Assembly: GCA_033026295.1 (NCBI GenBank)
Contig: CM065182.1
Span: 5,704,001-5,768,000, forward strand
Direction of reading: 5' to 3'
DNA length: 64,000 bases
Source of the DNA: Channa striata
Lineage: Eukaryota > Chordata > Actinopteri > Anabantiformes > Channidae
The notes below the pieces were generated by a model. The model searched no databases, was not told the origin of the DNA, and saw only the letters and a list, made by a program, of their open reading frames with translations. Below, piece by piece: positions 41,555 to 53,500 of the stretch (position 1 is its first letter; every line of letters starts with the position of its first letter). The translations under genes and the position numbers were made by a program.

Positions 41555-44500
41555 ATGATCATAGAGAATGTGGAAGCCTTGAAGTCATGGCTAGCAAAAC
41601 TCCTGGAGCCAATGTGAGTGTTGAATTGAAATGACATTTAGCTCGCATGCTACGTAGCTACGTTAGCTAACCCACGGTAGCTTGTGGGTTAGCTTGGCAT
41701 CAATGGGGGCTTGCTAGAATCTGATGGCAAATTCTAGCACGAGTTAGCAAACCACGGCCCCCGCTAGCTGCCTGTGCATGGCAAAGAGAGGCATTTTATA
41801 AACTTAAAAACTGAAATTAATGCTCGGTGCAACGTGTCTGTGTGTGTGTGTGTTTGCATTGCACTGTTATTTTAGGATAAAGCTACGTTAGTTAGGAACG
41901 TAGTTGGCTCGCGGTGATGAAACTTTATCGCATCTCTGCAGCGCCTAGCTGCATTCTTACTTGTTTTAAATAGCGAACCGTTAAATCTGTTGCCATATGT
42001 CTAAAATTACTTTACTGAGTTATAGCTGTGTGTGTGAGAGAGAGAGGGAGAGGGAGAGAGCTGTATATAAATAAAACTGTTTGCTCGTGGAGCAGTTATT
42101 ACACGTCATAAGTCTTTATCATTCTGTTGCTGTGCATCGTTCAAGCGTTAAATTACTAAATTATTCATAGCGTGCCAAAATGCAGACAAAAACTATTTGT
42201 CCTCCTTCAGTCATTATTGTGACAAGTCAATAGACAGCAAATATTGAAATAAAACATCTCTTACTGTTACACTGATGATGGGTTAATGTCTGCCACGTCT
42301 TTCAACATTTTGAAAACGTGAAAAAACTAAGATAGGAGTTACTGTTTATTTCGAAGTTTTATTTTTGTAAAGCTAGAGAACTTGGTTTCCCAGATTGAAT
42401 TCAACGTTCTGCTCCGGTCTGGCATACACAATATTATAAACTCTGAATGTGTTTCTTTATTATTTCTCTGTTTTTAATGTTTCTTGTTTGGCTTATTTGA
42501 TTCTTCGTCGTTAGTTAATATTTAGTATTTGACTATTGTCCTGTAACACTGCTCCCTTGGCCAGGTGTCAATTGAAAAAGAGAACTCTAACCTCAATGAA
42601 ATTCACCCTGTTCATTTGGAGTTAAAATGTAACAAAGCTCTTTGCAGTGCCTGTTTTTCAGTTGTTGGTTTGTCAGAATGTAGTGTTTATATTCAGTCTG
42701 TTATTAATCAGGTGTACCATGAATTCTGTGCACTTTAATCTCATTCAGGAGCTGGTAGTTATTTGGTTCGTCAGTTATTGACTTTTGAGTTGTCAAGTTT
42801 GCTTTTGCTTGTTGACTTCTAACATGGTCAGTTTGCAAGTGTGTTGATGAGCAGAACATGTAATAGGAATCAACTCGTGCATTTCTTTTGGTTTAAACGT
42901 CTAGTACTTTCTGTGTTTGTTCTCTTCGTTAGTTATTTATCAGCCATGTATTTTAAATTGCAGATGTGATGCTGACCCCTCTGCGTTAGCCAACTATGTG
43001 GTGGCTCTCGTGAAGAAGGACAAACCAGAGAAGGAGCTGAAAGCGCTTTGTGCTGATCAGCTTGAGGTCTTCTTACAAAAAGGTAGGAACTCCACACAGT
43101 GCAGCGTGCACTTTTGTTACAGATCCCAACTGTGTCTGATCAGACGTGTGCACCAGTTCTTTCTCCAGCAGGTATTTTAATCAAAAGTTTTACTGTCCTC
43201 TTACATCCCAGTGACAATAGAGATTTAGCAGTTATCTCAAAAAATTAAGCTCCTTTGATTAAAACCCTTCCATACAATATCATTATTTACTGTACACTTT
43301 CAGATATCCAGCTGTGTGTCCCCAGTATGGCCACAAGAGGGTGGATGATTTACATTTATGTTTCATGACTGATTAGACATGTGATGGATATACTGTATAT
43401 AATTAGTGAATACATAATTGAGTTTGTGGCCTTGTAACATAACCTGAGTTTTGGTTCCAAAAAGAGATGGACACTCTGACTTAAGTCAGTTTCCTCTTTG
43501 AGAGAGTGATTAAGGCACAAGTTCCACTGAAGATCAAATAATTTGACATTCCTCTTATTATCTTTGCAGAGACGATAGGATTTGTTGATAAGCTTTTTGA
43601 ATGTCTGACAACCAAGAACTACCTGGGAAATCCTGCTGCCAAGGAAGCTCCTAAAGAGGAGGTCCAACCAACTACAGTTAAAGCTGATGTAGTGGAGGTA
43701 AGAAAACTTGAATTGTCTACATTTTGATCCGCACACCTGTGAAATGTGAACATATTAACATGTATATATCGATGTGTATCCAATGTATTCCCCAATTTTT
43801 TTGATCACATCATTATTTTCTTAAATGTTTCTTATTTTTCCCAAAATATATTAAAATAGGGTTTACGTTGTAACTGTTTTTTTTTCTTTTCAAGGCTGAA
43901 ACGCCAGAGGAGGAGAGAGAGAACAGGCGAAGAAGAAGTCCACTGAGAACCCGCTCTGACTTTGAGCCCAGGTGAGTCTGTGGCTTCAGTGCTTTGTTAC
44001 AGCTTCGGTTGATGACCAAGCATCAGACATATTCAAATGACATTCAGTCATTTTAGATATACCCAAGTCCTGTGCTGAAATTTCTAGTTCACGTGATCTT
44101 ATTTTCTTACTTGTGATAAAAATATTTGCATGGTTCAGTTGTTTTGGAGAGTAAGATGTGGATATATTTGCATGGTTAGATTGAAATCCTATGAGTCCTT
44201 TTCTTAGATGAGGCCCTGGTGGCAACTAATATGTTCCCTGTGTATTGCATCCAGCCTAAAACAGAGAGGACAATATATAGTATCTCTTGTATTATACAGG
44301 AGTTCCAGAAGCTCAAAGTAAAGTTGATGGCTTTATTGTATAATTTATATTTTAAGCACTTATTTGAATGACATTATTGTCATGCATAAGTTATTTGCCA
44401 CAGATTGTTTTCATTCTGTTGAATGAAACTCAACACAAGACTAACAGAGAATAAAAAGGGATTATGTGCCGAAAAATGCTGCGACAGCTTTAATTTAACA

Positions 44501-47500
44501 TAGGTGGAGGAAGGAATTCTGGTTTTATTAACAGCTAATTAACCCAGTGCATTGAGCAAATCAGAAAGACCAGAGGCTGTTGATTAGAATGTCTGAACTT
44601 CTACTTCTAAAATGATGGCTGTCATTAGAATGCAAGGTTCTCCATTAACAGCTTGTTAACAGACCTCTCGTGCTCTTTTCCATACATTTTAATAACACCA
44701 CTTGAAAACTGATTTCACTGTGCACAAATATAAATATCGATAGGGATGATTCATGTGAACTTATCAGATTTTCATTTAGACTCACACAGCCTTTGCTGGT
44801 TAGGATTCAGTTGTTCCTAAATATATCTTTCTGAGTCTTTCCTTTAAAACCAACATAAAGGTAGTAATTTATGTCTTTTCTGTGACTCCTTAACCACACA
44901 GGGGCCGTGATGACAGAAGGCGAGATGAGCGCAAGCGCCGCGACTTTGATCGGCACGGGAAAAGCGTCAGTGACTCCCACCGCGAGCGGGAGCGTCATGA
45001 GCGCCGCAGGGGGAGCCCCCGCGGGAGGAGCTACAGCCGGAGCCGAAGCCGAAGCCGGAGCCGGAGCGGCAGCCAAGGAAAGAGCAGGGACAGGGAGCAC
45101 AGAGGTGGTAGAGGTGAGAAAGTTCCTACCACACCCCCACAACCAATAACAACAGCACCGGGGACCAGACCCAGGAGTGTAGAAGTTCCTGTTAGCTAAG
45201 CTGTGCATTAGTGATGCGGAAATGCTGCTGGAAACATCATGCCTGTGAGGTGCTCAAGCCTGCCGAAAACGGACTGAATAGTGTTCTGCATGTGGTCGCT
45301 TGTATTATTATCTGTCAGATTTTGTTGGTCAGTGTTGCTGGGAGTCATTATCGTAAGGAACAATGTGGACAACTTTGCAGTCATGTCAGTGGGGTTTCGA
45401 TACCTTGGGGTGGAATTGGCCGTACTATGCACAAGGTTAACATCTCTGTGTTGTGTTTTGCACTATGTGAGAACTAGCTGTACTTTCTGTTTTGGTTGAA
45501 TATTTTGTAGTTTAATGTATTTGTGTTTTGTTAAAATACCTGTCTCTTTCTGCCGGTCTTTACAGACTTTAAGTCAAAGTTTGAGGTGGAAAGAAAGGAT
45601 ACAGACGGCTACAGCTGTACACCCCAGCAGCAGCAGCAGCAGCAGCACCAGCACCCATCGCCTCTCCTACCCCTTCCCACACCTCTGCACCCCTTTTCTT
45701 CGTCGTCCACTGGAGTCTCAGGAGCTGGAGGTGTTCCCATAGCTACGCCAGCTCACCTGCCTGATAGCACTACAGATAGCTGGTCTGGCTACTATGGCAC
45801 CCAGAGGCAAGATGGTGTCGGGAAGCCGTTCAACAACAAGACGCTTCGCTCAAACAGCGTTGCAGGGACTACGACGGTAGGATCAGGCAAACCTTCCTTT
45901 CTTCATCTTAAAGCTTTATATCCGTTAGGAACAAATGACAATTTGCACTGTTCAGCATCAAAACATTATATGTGAATTGAGGATTTTTATGTTGACCACA
46001 TTTTTCTGTTATATGATGCCACCATTATTGAGTTCGCTCTAGCTGTTATGTTAATGCTAACATTAGCTTCTCATGAGGATTATTGATTGCCTTGTTTAGT
46101 GACTTGCTAATGACCAGTGCTTAGCACACACCCTTATGTCCCCAGTGCAAGGAAGGAAAGAGGATTTAAACTCACTTTACTCAGTGTCCCTGAAGCACAG
46201 TGCTAAGCAGTACGCCGAAGCACTGTCTCTAGGGACTTAGTTCCTTAATGAGGCCGAGGTAAATACATGCACTGCTCTGTATTCCTTAGCTGCCTTTAAC
46301 TTGGACAGTTGTTAATCTTGTTTGTTATTCTCTCCTATTCTCTCCTCTCCGTTCATTTGTTTTTATCTTCAAAAATATTGTCATATTTAGGTCTCTAATT
46401 AAACGTAGGGCCAAATCCCTCAGAGTAATTATGTTATGACTGTGTTACGACGCTCAAACAGAAAACGTACTTGTAAGTAGAATGTTCTACAAGCTGTTTT
46501 TCTCCCCCCACACAGAAAAGGGGTTTTGTGTCCGAGGTGACCTCTGTCCATTTGACCATGGCAACGATCCTCTCATCGTGGACGATGTCAATCTGCCAAA
46601 CATGATTCCATTTCCACCACCACCTGTTATGCCCCCTGCTGGCCTGACCATGCCCCCAATCACTGAGCCACCCCCCTCACTCAGGATACCTTCGATGCCA
46701 CCATATGGCCAGCCTCCTCCCCCGGGCATCTTCCCCATGACTGGTAAGCAGTACTGCTCGCCACGCTATTGCCTGCAGAATCAACTCGCAGTTGGATGTG
46801 AAACGTAAAGGTTCTAATGGTTAGTGCAGTTGTAATTTCTACACCTGCAACTCGTGCAAGGAATGAGCTTGTTCCCTTATCACTTTCTTTGTCCAGTGTT
46901 CTATTTGGAAGAAAAAACCTACCCTCTCACTTTTCTGTGACATTTCTGGACTTTCCTTTTTCTGACATCCACAATAGTTTATGACACAGGGAACAAAATT
47001 TGATCTGCACACCACTGCAATTGTAATTACAGCACAATTTACAGTTTCTGGACTAAAACAAGTCCAGAAACTAATTTTACGCTCAGAGATGGAAGTTAAT
47101 GGTTCGTTTTAATTGTATATATTCTGGGTAAAGGTATACCAGAACTCAAGCTTGACTTCATTCAAGCTTTATTTATCAGTTTTATTCGTAGTCAAACCGT
47201 GTGAAACTTTTTTTTTTTTCACATTTTGCAGACCACACACTTGGCTGTCGTGTTGCTAATGTTGTGCAGTTCATAATGTACAGTAGTGACTCTGCATGTT
47301 AACACTCAAACCGTAATTCAGGGACATTCAGTTCAAAGGGCAAAACGTGTAAAGCTTGTAGCCAAATGGCAGATTCATGTTAATTATATTAACATGTAAA
47401 CGATATTTTTCGTCTGGTTTGTGCCTCAGACTCAGTCTGTTCCTGGTAAAGGCATTCCTGATACGCTCTTCTTCTATCTGTTCTTTTGCATGCATCTTCC

Positions 47501-50500
47501 TTCATCATAAACTAGTAGTGCTACTAATTGCGAAACTTTTAGCTACCCTTGTGTTGTTAATGATGCATGAGCAAATCAATTAAATACTTAACTCCAATAT
47601 AAATTCAGAAGTTTTGAGATTCTGATAGAACATGCCAATAAGTGTCAGTGGCTTTATTTCTAGTCGTTGTAGTGATTCTTGTGGAGTTTGTAGAACTGTG
47701 GTGATAAATACAGAGAGGATCCTGTTATAATTTTTTTTTTTTATTTTCATTAAACAGATGTTTGTTTCCTGCCTTCCCCCCCGTCTTATTAAGTCCAGAT
47801 GTTTTTTGAAAAAAAGACTTTGAGTTTACCAGGCCTTTTCAAACACGTGTCTTACCTGCGATGTATCTGAGACATGAGCTTGTGTCTCCCCCAGGACCCC
47901 CACTGATAGCAACTAGTGGGATTGACACACCCAACCACCAATCTGCAATCACTTCTTCTCCTCCTATCGGACCTCCTGGTGTGGGACTGCCACCTACTCT
48001 TCCTCCTCCTACTCCTCCACCTCCTCCTTCTTCGTCCTCATCTGTGTCTCTTCGTCCCCAATATGTCCAGTCTGAATGTAAGCAGCAATGCTTTTCCTCT
48101 TCAGATTGGGAGAGTGTGTTTAAAGTCGGCATTTGCTGGGCGGGTGCTTTTCACTTGGTGGCTTTTATTTTTTTATATGAATGTGCTTAGTTTTTTTTTT
48201 TTATATAGTACAACAGACGGGTCTTTAAGATCAACTATATTAACTAAACCAGTAAAGTTAAGTTTTGAAGTGGTTTGTGTTTTTGTTTTTCTAGAATTAT
48301 GCTGCGTGCATGTGTGTGAAGTAGTGCGTGTGGTTCGATAATCAGTTATTCGAGGTGCAGCGACCGCTTCTGGCCACATGGGAGCGCTAGTTATCAACCT
48401 ATGAGACAGAGGTGCTGGTTGCGATTAACACCAGTTTGCTACATCCTTTTATGCTGAGTGCTTTTTTTTATAATTCTGCTCATGAATGCATGAATGAACT
48501 CAAGTTCTGATATAACCTTATGTCACTAATAGCCACAACTATGATAAGTGTCATTTTGTTAGTTTTCTTTGGTTTACAGTAGCTGTGGTGGAGTTTAAAG
48601 TGATCCTCCTTTTGTATTTCATCTTATATTTTTTTCAGCATTAATTTCTTCTTTTTGTTTTAAGTTTACCAACTTTAATAGCAGCAGCTAACAAGCTGAA
48701 TCTTCTGTCTCTTTTTACATATTAGATAATTATGATCCAGAGGGTTACAACCCAGAGTCCCCAGGCCTGACTACAGCAGGTCGTAACTCGTACCGTCAGT
48801 TCATTCCCCGGGTCCAGACTCAGCGCTCCAACCTCATCGGCCTCACCTCCAATGAAGGACAAGGATCTAGAGGTAGCTTGTATTGCCCTTCTTCTTCACA
48901 ATTTCATTTTCACATTTTCCCTATAGTATTTAGATTAGAGGAGGAACTATTACTAATATTTGTTTGTGTTTGTGTGTTCATCTTCTAGCTGCCAACATTG
49001 TCATCCAGACTGAGCCTGCCATTGCAGCCAACACACCTGGAAGCAATGTGTCCCGTTTCAACGTGGAGCAGGACAGTAGGAAGAGAACAATGGGTCCCAG
49101 TACAGCTGAGGGACCAGCAGCTAAAAAACCCTGGATGGAAAAGTAATAATTCAGAATCACACACAGATATTTTCATTTGAAAACAGAACTTTTGTCATTT
49201 TAAAAAGCTGTTTTTCTGACATGCAAGAGGGTTGATAGTTGCCATGGCAATAAAGCCCTGCAAAAAAGAAACTGTTAGTATCTCACACATCTGTAGTCAC
49301 AGTAGTCTGTATGTTAATGACACTTAATATCCTTACTGAAAAGTTTTTTTTTTGTTTTTGTTTTGTGAAGAAATTTGAAGAAACTAGATGTTCTGTTGAA
49401 ATTTGATCAAACAAGCAGGCACCTTGATCCATTTCCTGTTACTGCTAAGAGAGCCTTGTTTCAATCCAGTGTGACTCATAGGTCAGCAGCCTATCTTTTG
49501 TCTCAGTTGTAGGAGGAACGTGCACGCAAACATCTCCATGACTAGGACGATCAATGTGTGTAATACATCTTGAGTTTCAGCAGTTTACGTGTTTGCAGTC
49601 AACAGTTTATGGCTTAAAGGAGCATCACTAAGTAGGCAGACATTCATACGCCCAGGTCACATTCTGTGCTGCATTTCCCTGTTGTCATATATGCTTTTGC
49701 CCAAAATGTTGATTAGCATCTCCTCTTTGTTTTTAATTATTATTATTATTGTTGTTGTAGTTATTATTATTGTTGTTAATTTCTTTTAAAAAACATCACA
49801 CCTAGTTTTTCCTCCCCTCTTTTTAGGCCAAACTTTAACAACCAACACAAGAGCAGTTTTCCCAAGAGGAATCACTATGTGAACACCAAGCTGGAGGTGC
49901 GCAAGATCCCACGTGAGCTCAACAACATCACAAAGCTTAATGAGCACTTCAGCAAGTTTGGAATCATTGTCAATATACAGGTAAGGTGCACCGATGTGCG
50001 GAGGGCTACAGTTCTTCATTCATAAAGAAACATAAAGCTCAGAACAGTAAAGAGTCTTCAGTATGTCCCTCTCGCAGACACGTTCTCTAGATGCTGACTG
50101 ACCGGAGTCACGACAGTCCCGTAAACTGACGACGGTCGGCATAGACAAACATTCTTGATACTGTTGTGACTTAAAATTGCTAATATAGTCTTTGCGCCGT
50201 AATCTGCTTTACTTTTTAAACTCATAATAATGTTTGAACTTTCTAATAATTAGTTTCCCACAAAGTGGACATCCGGCACTGTGCAGCCCTAACTGAACCA
50301 CTTGCAACAAGTAACAACTGAATACATATTCAGATGTAACACGTTGAGTGTTACAGCACCAACAACAATCAATCCCTGGGTTTGATGATTCAATATTGAA
50401 TTGTTTAAAAGTTAATAAATCATAAATTAATTGTAAAGTATTTTTCTCCAGCCCTACTAGCACGTTCATAAAGTTAGTTCTGCAAGGACACAAATGCCTA

Positions 50501-53500
50501 ATCATCATTGTCTCCTCTACATCCAGGTTGTGTTTGGGGGAGACCCAGAGGCAGCGTTAATTCAGTACACAAAGAATGAAGAAGCCAGACGAGCCATATC
50601 CAGCACCGAGGCAGTTCTCAACAACCGCTTCATCCGTGTGTACTGGCACCGGGAACCTGGCTCCAACAGCACAGGGCTTCAGGAGCAGAGCTCCGGGAGC
50701 CAGGCGGCTGGATCAGCGCCAAGCCAGGGGCCACAGCACAGCAGCCTGCAGAAGGTCACCACAGACGCCTAAAACACGGTTTTCATGCTGTTAGATTTAC
50801 ATCTTCCTGTGTTTCTGAAACCATGTGTCTTTTCTTTCATTTGCAGGGGATAAAGCAGCACAATCCTGCTGCTTACGTGCTGAATAAGACTGTACCCAAG
50901 CACCGTTTACCAGCGACAGCTGGGACCACGGCCACAGCCAAGCCCGACAGCCTGAACCCAAACACAGATGCTGTAAATGTACGTCGTAGTGTCTGTGATT
51001 GTATGTCATCAGATTGAGTTTAGTATTTGATGGCAAAGCACATTATGAGATAAATAATAATGACGTATTGTTATTTTGTCTTTTGTTAGTCCTTAATCTC
51101 ACCTCATGTTTAGGGATGGAATTGCATAAGGAATGAAAGAGCAGGGAAATTCATGTAGAGTTTGTCAGCAGGGGAATATTGTATATTTTATTTTATTTTT
51201 TATTTTTGCACGTATTTTGAGATGTGCCAAAGTGTTGCAGTCACCTAGTGATTTTGTGTGTCCCTGCACTTTCCTACACCGTCATTCTGCTGCTCTAAAT
51301 GTTCTGTAACTGTGTGTCAATCAGGTGGCACCGACACTGGCAAACACCCAGAAGGGCTCCTACAGCTCCACAGCCCTCAAGTCATTGTCAAAGAGCCTTG
51401 GGAAAACTGGAAAAGCACTCGAAGCACAGGAAGCCCTGAAAAAGAAACAGGCATGTAGCTTAATTTTTTAGTATATATTTCTACTGCTACAAGATTAGCC
51501 ATTTGTTTTTCTCAGGGGCCACCACTGAAAAGCAGGCTACTACCAAAAGAAGTTAAAGAACCTTCCATAGCAGGCTATTTTCCACACGATAAAAAAATTT
51601 CATTTTTATTTATTTATTTATTTATTTCCCCCTTTAGGAAGCATTCAAACTCCAGCAGGACATGAGAAAGAAGAAACAAGAGATGCTGAAGACGCAGATT
51701 GAGTGTCAGAAGGTTGGACTGGCGTAAACACCTCTTACAATCCATTTCTCATTGCTCTGCATCGATCCTTCTCCCTCTCACTCATTGTCCCTCCTTTTCC
51801 AGGTGTTGATAAACCGCCTGGAGAAAAACCGAGGCATGAAACCCGAGGAGAGAGCCAACATTATGAAGACCGTGAAGGAGCTGGCGGACAAAATCTCCCA
51901 GCTGCAGAATGAAATGAACCCGGCATCCCAGGTCTCCTGCAGCAAAGCCAACCACAGCCAACCTAAGACTAAGACAGACGTAAGTTTAGACCAGCGACAA
52001 AGGAGAGTCAGCTTGTTTAATTCGAGAAAATCAAACCATAAATGGAAACATGTCAACCGTGCTGCATGTGGATCTGTGTCTGTGTTTAGTGAACAAACTT
52101 ATTTGTCATTCTATGAAATGTGACCAGGCCCAGAAGGAACTACTGGACGCAGAGCTGGACTTTCATAAGAAGATGAGCTCTGGAGAAGACACAACAGACC
52201 TCAAGAGGAAACTGGGCCAGTTACAGGTGGAGGTAAATAAAGCCTGGTTCACGCAGACCATCTGAAAGCTTGCACCGCTTCAAACATGCATCATCAGCAT
52301 TTTATTTCAGTGTGATGTTATAGTTGTGAGGTCAGGGAATGTTTCATAGAAGGTGAGTAGTTAACACAACGCTCACACGTTTCATTGACCCCCTTAACTT
52401 TAAATTAATTGTAGATGCAATTATGAGATAATATGCAGTTAGATGATATTCAGTGTGTAATCCTGAGCATCATGAAATATAATTTGAGGTCAAATTGTAT
52501 GTTATATACATCGAGTTGGCTTGCTGAGGCATTTGCTCTGCTTCAAGCCGTATCTCAGACTCTCAGTCAGCTCATACTTGGCCAACATCTCCTCTCCCAT
52601 GTAAACATGCAGCACATTTACACACAGGTGAGGTCTTCTGTGTCACAAGATCAGCCCTACAAGAACATGGCTTTTGTTAGCAACACCCTGCCTAACATGT
52701 TACTCCCCTCCACCCCCACGGCTCCTAAATTAGCTAGTTGTTAAAAATACATCCAGTCCTCTGCAGCCACTTAAGTAAGCCCAGAGGGCCGGCAGCTAAG
52801 GAAGCCAAATCAGACACAGGTCCTACACTGATGGAGCCGCGTCCCATTAAAGTTTTAGCTGCTGGTCCTTGTATAAAAATCAACGGTTGACAATTAGTGG
52901 TAGGAGTGAGGGAGGGACAAATGGAGGAGAGTGGCTAGGAAGCAAGGAGATGTCGCTTTAAAAATGAAGGAGTGACAACTAATGGTTAAGAGCAGAGACT
53001 GATGGTGGTGGAGACCAGAGTTTCAGCTGAAGAGAGGAAATGTGTAAAATGGCCCCACAAACGTCTTTACTGTATAAATTATGATTTAATTCTGTTGCTA
53101 TGATTTTTTTTTTTTCAGGCACACGATAAAACACGTTTATGCCATGTTTGTTTTCACATAAACCAGTTAACTGCATAAAATCAAGAATCAGAATGTGGTT
53201 AACACAGCCAGGTGGTGAACATGTTTTCTAGTCCATGTGAACATTTCAGGACCGTTGCTTTACTAACGTAAGCCTCCCTGATCTGTCCTGCTTTAGGCGA
53301 CGCGGTTGGGTCTGATCCGGCCTCAAGCAGGTCGAGGTCGGGGACGCGGGAAGATGGCACCTGAGCCTGGTTCAATGCACGCGGGCCGCGGCAGGGGCCG
53401 AAGTCGCGACATGATGGCCCGCGGTGGGGCCGTGAACCGCATGGTGGTCGACCACAGACCCAGAGCCCTGGCAATTTTGGGAGTTACTCAGGAGGAGAAG

